Shown: positions 19,220 to 26,804 of the stretch, one piece after another
Numbering within the stretch: position 1 is the stretch's first letter
How the letters are laid out: the number at the start of each line of letters is the position of its first letter
DNA from: Chryseobacterium sp. CH21
GTDB taxonomy: Bacteria; Bacteroidota; Bacteroidia; Flavobacteriales; Weeksellaceae
NCBI RefSeq assembly: GCF_004119445.1
Contig: NZ_QICI01000087.1
Location: forward strand, 1 to 64,000
Length of the DNA: 64,000 nucleotides
Reading direction: 5' to 3'
Position numbers and translations under genes: made by a program
Notes under the pieces: generated by a model
Databases searched by the model: none
Seen by the model: only the letters and a program-made list of their open reading frames with translations
What the model was told of the DNA's origin: nothing

Positions 19220-19480
19220 TTATAATTTTCTTATATTAATATATTTGCGTTCTGTTTTAGTGTCTTCAGATTTGATGATTTTAATTTCCGTTTTTTATCC
19301 TTTTATCAGGGAATCAAAACTTATTTTTTTCGTGTAGCTAAAATTAACTATTTTATTCTAAATGATATAAAGATAGTTAATTCTTCAATTAGAGAAGTAG
19401 CAACCGCTTTTTTTTACTTTTAAGCATGATTTCAAAGCATTCATTTGCGCCCAAATTGTTGCTCTACCCTCTATTTTACA

Positions 19481-20152
19481 TTAAATATTCAAAAAATACA
19501 ATAAAATTAAACTGAACCATTGAAGTCCTATGTAGATATAGAATAACATGGCTGAAGGTTCTGCCAATTCGTATAATTTCTCAATCAAGGTCTTTTTAAT
19601 AATTTCGGAGAAGTCTACGTTTTCATCTCCAAGATTCAGTTCATCAAATTTTATTTTACTGAGGGCATATCCTATTATTTTTTTGAGTATTTTGTTTTCT
19701 GAACTGTTTTTAAACTCATTCAGGAGTTTTACTTTAGCTATTGCAAAATCTGCACTCGTCCGGATTACTGTTGGCTGCTTCGCTTTAAATACTGATATCA
19801 CTTTATCAATAAAAGGAACTACAATGGTTTTTGAATGATCCTGCAGCAGTTTATTAATGACTACAGACATCGCATATTTTGTGGCAAAAACAAATGTAAA
19901 AAACGGAGCAATAATAATCAGCAGATAGAAAAGGCTTGCTGAAAGAGGTTTAGCAGTAATAGTAGTTATCAAAAATCCTCCAGCACCACTGTGTCCTAAA
20001 GACGGTCCCAGCTTTTCTGATAAAATATAGATTCCCAGGATGAGTACAATAATGGTAGAAATGGCTCCAATAGCATAGATTTTCAATATATTGATGATGA
20101 AGACTGCAGACAGTTTGGAAAGGTATTTCAGATGATCAGTGATTTTGTTCAT
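19481..20152 (-). CDS. Unknown three-helix membrane protein in the T6SS effector island
   Basis: 223 residues of unrecognised family. Hydrophobic segments lie at about residues 14-45 (SAVFIINILKIYAIGAI...), 70-100 (LFYLLIIIAPFFTFVFA) and 198-222 (AMLFYIYIGLQWFSLIL), separated by a soluble loop of about 90 charged residues. It is the last gene downstream of vgrG, the effector and three putative immunity lipoproteins (86 bp from the last), and upstream of clpV (260 bp). It may be a further immunity or accessory protein of the island; nothing in its sequence proves this. Confidence 0.7.
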   Translation of the reverse strand: MNKITDHLKYLSKLSAVFIINILKIYAIGAISTIIVLILGIYILSEKLGPSLGHSGAGGFLITTITAKPLSASLFYLLIIIAPFFTFVFATKYAMSVVINKLLQDHSKTIVVPFIDKVISVFKAKQPTVIRTSADFAIAKVKLLNEFKNSSENKILKKIIGYALSKIKFDELNLGDENVDFSEIIKKTLIEKLYELAEPSAMLFYIYIGLQWFSLILLYFLNI

Positions 20153-20234
20153 GAATGTTTCGAGGTTACTTAGTTTATTTTTCTTTATCTATATTCAATA
20201 TGATTATGGGTTACAACAGTTTTTTTCTACAATT

Positions 20235-20680
20235 CATTTATAATTCCTTAAAAAAGCGATTATACCAGTCAAAATAATGTTCATTTTTTAAAACTTTTCC
20301 AGAACTGTCATCTACGAGAATTACAACTCGTTCACATTTTTTATCATCAGGATTATCATCATGACCTTTATTCAGGCCAATCTGCCAATATTTTTTTCCA
20401 TCATTTTCTTTTCTCCATATTTTCACATATTGTTTGCTCCACTGTTGATCAGTATTAATTACAGCATTTGCTGAAACATCAATTTTATAATTATATTTTT
20501 GAATATATTTTTTTGCAATTTCTGTAACGGCTTCAAAAGAAGTCTTCCAACCTTCATCAAAATTAGTTGTTTTAGTTAGCTTCCCATGTTCATCAAACTC
20601 ATACATTAGCCCATAATCTCCTTTGAAGGTTTTATTATAAATTCTTTTTAGCTTTATATTACCATTTGGATAGTATTCTT
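20235..20680 (-). repeat. Direct repeat, copy A (shared 3' part of two lipoprotein genes)
   Basis: About 446 bp almost identical to 21736-22181 at an offset of 1501 bp. It covers the last ~145 codons of the lipoprotein genes and stops abruptly at TAGTATTCTT, beyond which the two genes are unrelated. Confidence 0.85.
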
Positions 20681-20996
20681 TATAAAAGTCAAACCACCCT
20701 TTCAATAATAATGTTCTTTGACTATAACTCAATCCTACGGTTCCGATAGTTGTTTGTGTACTACCATCACCTAGTACTTCAGTCATATCAACATCAAACC
20801 TAGAAGAATATGGTTCAGCAAGACCTTGTGCTTTTTTAGTCTCTAACAATCTGGGGTTATGAATGTTTAATGCTTCAGCTATTGAGTCTATAGGTATAGC
20901 ATATTTATTTTTATTCAAGGTTTCTTTTTGTGCATCGCATTGATAGGATATAAAGCATAGAAAGAAACAGTATATTAATTGGGTGTATATTCTCAT
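20238..20996 (-). CDS. Putative T6SS immunity lipoprotein, paralogue C
   Basis: 252 residues with a lipoprotein-type signal (LIYCFFLCFISYQC, candidate lipid Cys20). The middle carries a YwqK/MORN-like segment (YYPNGNIKLKRIY, then YEFDEHGKLTKTTNFDEG). The C-terminal ~100 residues (AKKYIQKYNYKI...KYWQIGL...ERVVILVDDSSGKVL) look PepSY-like, with the terminal hydrophobic-D-x-x-(S/T)-G-K-V strand. The last ~145 residues are almost identical to paralogue A (21739-22467), while the first ~105 are unrelated. Periplasmic placement and position after a predicted protease effector suggest immunity; this is inference. Confidence 0.72.
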   Translation of the reverse strand: MRIYTQLIYCFFLCFISYQCDAQKETLNKNKYAIPIDSIAEALNIHNPRLLETKKAQGLAEPYSSRFDVDMTEVLGDGSTQTTIGTVGLSYSQRTLLLKGWFDFYKEYYPNGNIKLKRIYNKTFKGDYGLMYEFDEHGKLTKTTNFDEGWKTSFEAVTEIAKKYIQKYNYKIDVSANAVINTDQQWSKQYVKIWRKENDGKKYWQIGLNKGHDDNPDDKKCERVVILVDDSSGKVLKNEHYFDWYNRFFKEL

Positions 20997-21064
20997 TATT
21001 CCTGATTTAACAAAATATTTATTTTAAAATATCTCATTATTCTTCTTTTTTATTTTCAATAGAA

Positions 21065-21724
21065 TTATGGGTTATAAAAAGGTACTGTTTTCTTTTGAAG
21101 CTCTTTTCCGGTTTTACCATCCAGAATGATTTCTTCTATTTTATCACCCGCAATCTGATGAGAAATCCTCCATACTTTTTTGCCTTCAAAATCCTGTTTT
21201 AAGACTCTGGTCTGATAACCTGAATCATGGTAACCTTTGGGCAAATCAATTTTATTTTTTTCACAGTATGTAATAATATTTTCAGGTTTGAAATTATAGC
21301 CTTCATCAGTGTTTTCTTCTTTTATGAGCCTACCAGATTTATCAAAATGATATAATATACCTACCGATGACCCCATGTTAAATGAGAGTGATTTATTTTT
21401 TATGTAACCATTTTTATAATAGGATTTGTCTAATTTATAAAAAGTATCTCCATGATAAATGCTTACTCTATATCCAGTTTTAGAAGCAGAAAAAGTTTCT
21501 TTTATTGCTTCTGGAGTCTCAATACATCTGTCATCTTTTTTTTTCTTAAAGTTCTGTATAGTAATCTTCTCAAATTCATTACTAATTTTTGGAATCATTG
21601 TCTCTTTTAATTCCTGAGATTGGCACTGTAGAAAAAGACCCAAAAAGAATACTACAAATAGTTTTTCTATATTTACACTACTCATAATAAATGGATTATA
21701 TTTTTTTAAGTTCACTTCAATCAA
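21065..21724 (-). CDS. Putative T6SS immunity lipoprotein, paralogue B
   Basis: 219 residues; the signal is LFVVFFLGLFLQC with the candidate lipid cysteine in LQC, and the start may be the internal Met at residue 14 (MSSVNIEKLF). It is a divergent paralogue of its two neighbours: a YwqK-like stretch (KSYYKNGYIKNKSL, YHFDKSGRLIKEENTDEGY), then a PepSY-like end (GKKVWRISHQ...IEEIILDGKTGKEL). It lies 15 bp downstream of paralogue A. Distinct sequence but the same architecture suggests either broader immunity or a spare copy against related effectors. Confidence 0.72.
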   Translation of the reverse strand: MIEVNLKKYNPFIMSSVNIEKLFVVFFLGLFLQCQSQELKETMIPKISNEFEKITIQNFKKKKDDRCIETPEAIKETFSASKTGYRVSIYHGDTFYKLDKSYYKNGYIKNKSLSFNMGSSVGILYHFDKSGRLIKEENTDEGYNFKPENIITYCEKNKIDLPKGYHDSGYQTRVLKQDFEGKKVWRISHQIAGDKIEEIILDGKTGKELQKKTVPFYNP

Positions 21725-21735
21725 AATCTCAACTT

Positions 21736-22181
21736 TATTTATAATTCCTTAAAAAAGCGATTATACCAGTCAAAATAATGTTCGTTTTTTAAAACTTTTC
21801 CAGAACTGTCATCCATCAGAATTACAACACGTTCACATTTTTTATCATCAGGATTATCATCATGACCTTTATTCAGGCCAATCTGCCAATATTTTTTTCC
21901 ATCATTTTCTTTTCTCCATATTTTCACATATTGTTTGTTCCACTGTGGATCAGTATTAATTACAGCATTTGCTGAGACATCAATTTTATAATTATATTTT
22001 TGAATATATTCTTTTGCAATTTCTGTAACAGCTTCAAAAGAAGTCTTCCAGCCTTCATCAAAATTAGTTGTTTTAGTTAGCTTCCCATATTCATCAAACT
22101 CATACATTAGCCCATAATCTCCTTTGGAGGTTTTATTATAAATTCTTTTTAGCTTTATATTACCATTTGGATAGTATTCTT
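21736..22181 (-). repeat. Direct repeat, copy B (shared 3' part of two lipoprotein genes)
   Basis: Partner of 20235-20680; see that entry. Only scattered single-base differences are visible. Confidence 0.85.
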
Positions 22182-22467
22182 TTTGAATATTAAACCATCC
22201 TTTTGTTGGTATAATTTTCTTTTTAATTCCCAAATAATTTCCTGAAATAAGCTCTTCTGTCCCATCAGTTTTAATCATTTTAAGAGATTCATAACTAAAA
22301 TATTCTGGTTTATCATATTTTTGATCTGATTTTTTCAAAAGGTTCAGGTCAAACTTCTCATTGGAAGAATCTATTAAATTCATAATTTCATTTTTACTAA
22401 GATTAGATTGTGATTGACACTGACTAAAACTAAACCATAATATCAGAAAAAAATGTAGTCTTTTCAT
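21739..22467 (-). CDS. Putative T6SS immunity lipoprotein, paralogue A (cognate candidate)
   Basis: 242 residues. Lipoprotein signal MKRLHFFLILWFSFSQC with candidate lipid Cys17. The architecture matches paralogue C: variable N-terminal ~95 residues, a YwqK-like YYPNGNIKLKRIY segment, and a PepSY-like C-terminus. Its start codon overlaps the stop of the predicted metalloprotease effector by 4 bp, so effector and this lipoprotein are translationally coupled. That is the usual arrangement of an effector and its cognate immunity protein. PepSY domains are known as propeptide-type inhibitors of metallopeptidases, which would fit the effector; the fold call is mine, from pattern only. Confidence 0.75.
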   Translation of the reverse strand: MKRLHFFLILWFSFSQCQSQSNLSKNEIMNLIDSSNEKFDLNLLKKSDQKYDKPEYFSYESLKMIKTDGTEELISGNYLGIKKKIIPTKGWFNIQKEYYPNGNIKLKRIYNKTSKGDYGLMYEFDEYGKLTKTTNFDEGWKTSFEAVTEIAKEYIQKYNYKIDVSANAVINTDPQWNKQYVKIWRKENDGKKYWQIGLNKGHDDNPDDKKCERVVILMDDSSGKVLKNEHYFDWYNRFFKEL

Positions 22468-23906
22468 TCTGTTAATAAATTAAAATTTCTCAATTTATCC
22501 CACTGCCACTTCCAGGTGGAATATTTATCTTTACTATCTAAATGAGCATAATCCATAACGTTTTCTGTCTTTTTATATTTAAAAAGGTAAGGTGTTATTG
22601 CAGATATGCTCTCTTGTGTCCCAAATGAATGACCTAATGCAATAGCATGCATCGCCTCATGAGCTACATCAGCGTCTGTTATTCCTGAAAACATAGTTCC
22701 TCGTCCAGCACCTATAGGAGTTCCAATTCCACCTACTCCTATTGTTGTTCCATTATGAATCAAGTAGGCTGTTTCAGAAAAAAAATAAAGCCTTAGAAAC
22801 TTATCATATATACCTGTTCCATCTGCTTTACCATCACTTCCCAAATGTGGATAGCCTACTTTCAGTTTTTCATCTAGATAATCATATAGTGATTTACCTC
22901 TAATATTTCCAGCAACATTAACTCCACTTCCATTACTAATCGATGGAAGTGATAAATCTGTATTTGAAGAACCATCACTATTTTTAGTAATATCTAAATC
23001 CTTTTCTACAATATTGATTTTAATTAATGATTGCTTCAAATAATTTTCCAGCTCAAATTTTCCTTTAATACTTCCCGTTCCATTATCTGTAGTGACTTTA
23101 ACACACACTACATTTAGCTTTTTCACTTTGTTATTATATAACTTTAAATAACCAGCCTCCTTCCCATCACAAAAAACTTTTAAAATTTCAGAAGTGGTAA
23201 TATCTTTTATTACTTTCAATTCTATTTCATCTTCTAATTTATAATTCTCATTTTTTTTGATTACAATTTTTGCATAATGTGTATTTTTTGTTGGATCGCT
23301 TTTTTCATTTTCAATACCCTGCCCCAAACTTGTCGTAATCTCACATAATGTTTTATCGTAAGCAATTACCAATTCTGTCGGAAGTTTCTCCTTATCTTTT
23401 ATATGTACTTTTAAAGATAGCTTGATTTTTTTATTTTTTTCAACACATACCCAAGAAGGATAATAATTAGTGGGTTTTCTATCCTTCAATAGCCAGGGTA
23501 TGCTATAAACAGGATTGCTATACTCTCTTTTAAGATCTGTAAATAAAGTAGATGAGGTAGTAAATCTTGCAGAAGGGTCGGCTGATGGATATTTATCATA
23601 TGTTCCTACTAAATCTGAATATAAGTCATCACCAAATAAACCTGTATCCTTTATACGCATCCAATCAAATCCATATTCTTTTCCCTTCCAATTTCTCATG
23701 GGGCGAAAATGTACTACTGCATCTGCCACAATATTGATTTCAGCCATAGGAGGTTTTTCAGGATTCCCTCCATAAAGAATTTCGGTATCACTATTTTCAC
23801 TATATATGATACTTGCGTTTTCTATAATATCTGTTTCAGAATAATAACTAAGATTTCCTTCAACAGCCTCATATATTTTTCCTTTTACAATTCTTATCCT
23901 ACTCAT
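22464..23906 (-). CDS. Predicted T6SS effector: metzincin-like zinc protease
   Basis: 480 residues, no signal peptide, starting 17 bp after vgrG. The N-terminal ~80 residues (KGKIYEAVEGNLSYYSE...) look like a leader domain I associate with Bacteroidota T6SS cargo; the middle (about 130-270) is beta-rich with FCDGKEAGYLKLYNN...LNVVCVKV. The C-terminal domain has HEAMHAIALGH at 416-426: two histidines and the glutamate of HExxH plus a third histidine at the metzincin position, although the usual Gly at position 8 is Ala. About 25 residues later, NVMDYA (Met451) supplies a Met-turn. This supports a zinc endopeptidase. Transport by the adjacent VgrG and periplasmic action in prey are inferred from context. 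Confidence 0.8.
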   Translation of the reverse strand: MSRIRIVKGKIYEAVEGNLSYYSETDIIENASIIYSENSDTEILYGGNPEKPPMAEINIVADAVVHFRPMRNWKGKEYGFDWMRIKDTGLFGDDLYSDLVGTYDKYPSADPSARFTTSSTLFTDLKREYSNPVYSIPWLLKDRKPTNYYPSWVCVEKNKKIKLSLKVHIKDKEKLPTELVIAYDKTLCEITTSLGQGIENEKSDPTKNTHYAKIVIKKNENYKLEDEIELKVIKDITTSEILKVFCDGKEAGYLKLYNNKVKKLNVVCVKVTTDNGTGSIKGKFELENYLKQSLIKINIVEKDLDITKNSDGSSNTDLSLPSISNGSGVNVAGNIRGKSLYDYLDEKLKVGYPHLGSDGKADGTGIYDKFLRLYFFSETAYLIHNGTTIGVGGIGTPIGAGRGTMFSGITDADVAHEAMHAIALGHSFGTQESISAITPYLFKYKKTENVMDYAHLDSKDKYSTWKWQWDKLRNFNLLTE

Positions 23907-23923
23907 CTTAATTGTTTATATAA

Positions 23924-25858
23924 TTAATGAGCTTTTCCTTTTTCACCACTCCTATTATCAATATTACTTTTTGCATGTTTATTGATAGAAGCATTGGTAC
24001 TTGTTTCAATCCCTTCCTCACTATTAATCACTGTTTTCCCTTTTTTTGTTTCACTATGTACATCTCCTTCAATAATCTCTGTTAATTTTCCTGTAATAAA
24101 AGTACTTGCATTTCCAATTACTGATGTCAATTTCATCGCTCCAACAGATTCTGTGTTATTTAGTCCTATACTATCAGACTTATTCATTCCCACCGTCGTC
24201 GTCATATTCTCCCCCACATTGATATTCATATTCTTACAGTTCAGGGTCATTGTTTCCGGTGCTGTGATATTAATATTACTTCCTGTGGTATCCAGATGAA
24301 TTTCATTACCGCTCTTATCTGTAATAATAATGCTTTCATCTTCTGTGAAAACGATTCTGTGGCCGCTTCTTGTTTGAATAGATTTCACACGGTTGTCCGC
24401 TCCTCCACCAAGCCCTATTCCACCATGAAACATTCCTCCCATCACGAAAGGTCTGTCCGGATGACTGTGTACGAAATTAACCATTACCTGATCTCCTATT
24501 TCAGGAATGGCTACATACCCTCGGTTTTGGGTAATCTGATCTGTTCCCCCGGCATCAGGGCTCATTACTCTTACAAAATGCGTGGTATCATTCATCTGCC
24601 AGTCGAATCTTACCTGAACTCTTCCCTGACCTTCCGGATCTGTATTAGAAATTACAGTTGCAATCTGGGGCTGTGCAGCCGGTACTGTAAATTCAGGTTT
24701 TGGAAGAAAACCAGTGTCTGCTGCAATAGATTCAAAAGTTCCTGTATAGTGTCCGATGGTATCAATTTCATGGACAGTTTCTGTTACCATTACCTTTGTA
24801 AAGTATGACGTTTCATTGCTATCCGGTTTTCTCATATGAATATCAACAATACATCCCGGATGCAGAAAAGGAACGCTTGTAGATCCGGAAACTGAAAACA
24901 CACTGACAGCTTCACTTCCTGATGTACTTCTTTGCGAATGCTCTATATCCAGATGAGTGGTGGCTTTAATCGGGGCCATCTGAAGTGCCGGAGTTTTATA
25001 TATTTTATCGTTATGACTATATGCCGTATGGGCAAGATCACTTAAATGATTTACCGGAGTTTCTCCTGAAGTCAGTTTTTCATTTTTACTGCTGTTGTAG
25101 CCATAATATTGAGGTTTGGTATGTACAGCTTTCAGTTCTACCCTTACATGATCGGCATTGCTTCCATAAAACAGTTTTATAGGCTTATTCTGTGGCGGAA
25201 GCTTCCCGAAATGCAATACTTCACCATCATAATAAAATTGTTCGCCATATGCTTCTGCCATTCTCGCCAGATAATTGTAATGGGTTTCGTTATATTGACT
25301 GCTGTAAATGATTTGTGAATAATCATTTGTATCTACTCTTATATCGAACCTTTCTTTATCAATTCCTTGTTTGATTACTTCTTCAGCAATAATTCCCATA
25401 TTAACAGGCTGTCCCCCTCCAAAGCTCTGGATATGAGGAGCACCATCCAGCAAAATTGTGGGACTGTATCCGGAAAGTACGATATTTCCAAGACTCATTT
25501 TTTCCTGACTGAACCCTACTTTGGTAATGATTCCTACAAAATTTCTTTCAGGACTTTTCTCAATATCCTTGTAAGAAATAACGGCAGTGAGACGTTTTCC
25601 TAAAAATTTATTGGCTTCTTCAAGGGTATGACTTTGTCTGTCACCCAAGGCATCATGGGCAAGAGTAAGACTGAATTCATGATGATGACTTGCTTTTTGT
25701 TTAAGAGTGAAATGTTTATAGTATTTAATAATTTTTCCCTCCACAACCAGTGACAATTTTACCAGCCGGTTGATCCCTGCATGATGATTCTCGGATATTC
25801 CGTCTGCATTCTGTGATGGACGGAAGGAAGATCCTTTTGTCTTTGATTCGGTTTTCAT
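23924..25858 (-). CDS. vgrG: T6SS spike protein VgrG (TssI)
   Basis: 644 residues. Order: gp27-like hub (about 25-390), gp5 OB-fold (PQIATVISNTDPEGQGRVQVRFDW), the baseplate-V signature GYVAIPEIGDQVMVNFVHSHPDRPFVMG, then a C-terminal beta-helix spike rich in G-x-N-x-(S/T) repeats (NINVGENMTTTVGMNKSDSI and on), ending in a short polar tail. It caps the TssD tube and carries the effector encoded 17 bp downstream. No extra C-terminal catalytic domain, so the cargo must attach non-covalently. A 580-bp gap containing hcp copy 3 and its terminator precedes it. Confidence 0.93.
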   Translation of the reverse strand: MKTESKTKGSSFRPSQNADGISENHHAGINRLVKLSLVVEGKIIKYYKHFTLKQKASHHHEFSLTLAHDALGDRQSHTLEEANKFLGKRLTAVISYKDIEKSPERNFVGIITKVGFSQEKMSLGNIVLSGYSPTILLDGAPHIQSFGGGQPVNMGIIAEEVIKQGIDKERFDIRVDTNDYSQIIYSSQYNETHYNYLARMAEAYGEQFYYDGEVLHFGKLPPQNKPIKLFYGSNADHVRVELKAVHTKPQYYGYNSSKNEKLTSGETPVNHLSDLAHTAYSHNDKIYKTPALQMAPIKATTHLDIEHSQRSTSGSEAVSVFSVSGSTSVPFLHPGCIVDIHMRKPDSNETSYFTKVMVTETVHEIDTIGHYTGTFESIAADTGFLPKPEFTVPAAQPQIATVISNTDPEGQGRVQVRFDWQMNDTTHFVRVMSPDAGGTDQITQNRGYVAIPEIGDQVMVNFVHSHPDRPFVMGGMFHGGIGLGGGADNRVKSIQTRSGHRIVFTEDESIIITDKSGNEIHLDTTGSNINITAPETMTLNCKNMNINVGENMTTTVGMNKSDSIGLNNTESVGAMKLTSVIGNASTFITGKLTEIIEGDVHSETKKGKTVINSEEGIETSTNASINKHAKSNIDNRSGEKGKAH

Positions 25859-25967
25859 ATGATTTGTGTTTGTGTTTGGTATTGAAAGATAACACTATTT
25901 TATATAACAGTCATTATATAAACAGGCTATACAATAAAATTCTCTTGTATTAGTTTTTCATTCAGGC

Positions 25968-26002
25968 AAAAAAAGACCGCCTTCAATAGGGACAGTCTTT
26001 TT
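25968..26002 (-). terminator. Terminator after hcp copy 3
   Basis: Stem AAAAAGAC / GTCTTTTT with an interior mismatch region and a T run on the minus strand, between hcp copy 3 and vgrG. vgrG must therefore use its own promoter or read-through. Confidence 0.7.
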
Positions 26003-26031
26003 CTTATGAATGTTGATAATGTGTATAAATA

Positions 26032-26439
26032 TTAGCTTGTTGGCCAAAGTCCCGCATACTCAGAAGTACCGTAACCAATTGTTTCAGCACTTATGACGAA
26101 ACTGATCAGCATACTGTTGCTGTCTATTGCATCAAAATCTACCTGATGCTGAATTACATATCCGTTCTGCCAGTTCAAAGTAATCAGTGTTCCTTCTTCG
26201 TGTGACTTATTGAATGTAATTTCTCCTACTGTTGGCTTGTATTTACCATTTAACAAGCTTTCCAGGATATCAGATTTTTCAGTAGCTTCTACTGTAACCT
26301 TGATGAGTGCGTTAGAAGGGTCTGATGCTACACGTCCTGAAACGTCTGTAGATCTGGATACGCTGTAGTTCATTTTTAACAGCTTTTGTCCTTCGCCATT
26401 GTTGAATTTTAAGATTCCTCTTGAATTTCTTTCGGCCAT
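26032..26439 (-). CDS. tssD: T6SS tube protein TssD (Hcp), copy 3
   Basis: 135 residues. Identical to copies 1 and 2 over the first ~95 residues, then diverged at the C-terminus: LNWQNGYVIQHQVDF instead of LKWENGYVIQHEVDF, and a shorter end GTSEYAGLWPTS. The C-terminal and inner-surface changes could alter which cargo it binds. It sits between tssR and vgrG with its own promoter module (26492-26585) and terminator. Confidence 0.93.
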   Translation of the reverse strand: MAERNSRGILKFNNGEGQKLLKMNYSVSRSTDVSGRVASDPSNALIKVTVEATEKSDILESLLNGKYKPTVGEITFNKSHEEGTLITLNWQNGYVIQHQVDFDAIDSNSMLISFVISAETIGYGTSEYAGLWPTS

Positions 26440-26491
26440 GATTAATAAATTTTAATCGTTAGTAATATTTTGTGATTCGGTGATTGTAGAA

Positions 26492-26585
26492 CAAATATAG
26501 AGGCTCTTTTCCGCTAAAAAAAACTTTTCAATACAAATCTGAGAAATTGTAGTAGTTCTACGATTTCATGTCGTAATTCTACGAC
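26492..26585 (-). promoter_or_regulatory. hcp promoter with double-dyad operator, copy 3
   Basis: TATATTTG -7 box at 26492-26499 and, 49 bp further upstream, dyads at 26549-26564 (GTAGTA-N4-TACGAT) and 26570-26585 (GTCGTA-N4-TACGAC). The region from 26465 to 26590 is close to identical with the promoter of copy 2. Confidence 0.8.
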
Positions 26586-26753
26586 AGTAGATTTACACAC
26601 CGAATCACAACACCCATCAATACAGCAATTTAAATTAAATCCCTTTTTTAAGACAAAAAATATTTTTACACTATGATGAGAAATAATGAAAAGATTCAGA
26701 GGTAAAAGTTAGAGGGTTTGCTTTTGGGGATTGAGGGGTTTGGGATATTACAA

Positions 26754-26783
26754 AAAAAGCAGAAGTGTGTACTTCTGCTTTTT
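26754..26783 (-). terminator. Terminator after tssR
   Basis: 13-bp perfect stem AAAAAGCAGAAGT / ACTTCTGCTTTTT with a GTGT loop and T tract, 22 bp after the tssR stop. Confidence 0.9.
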
Positions 26784-26804
26784 GATATTATAAAAATGAA
26801 TTTC

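Noticed and set aside
22464-23906. Rhs or PAAR-type effector
   Set aside because: No YD repeats, PAAR motif or HNH-type nuclease residues are present.
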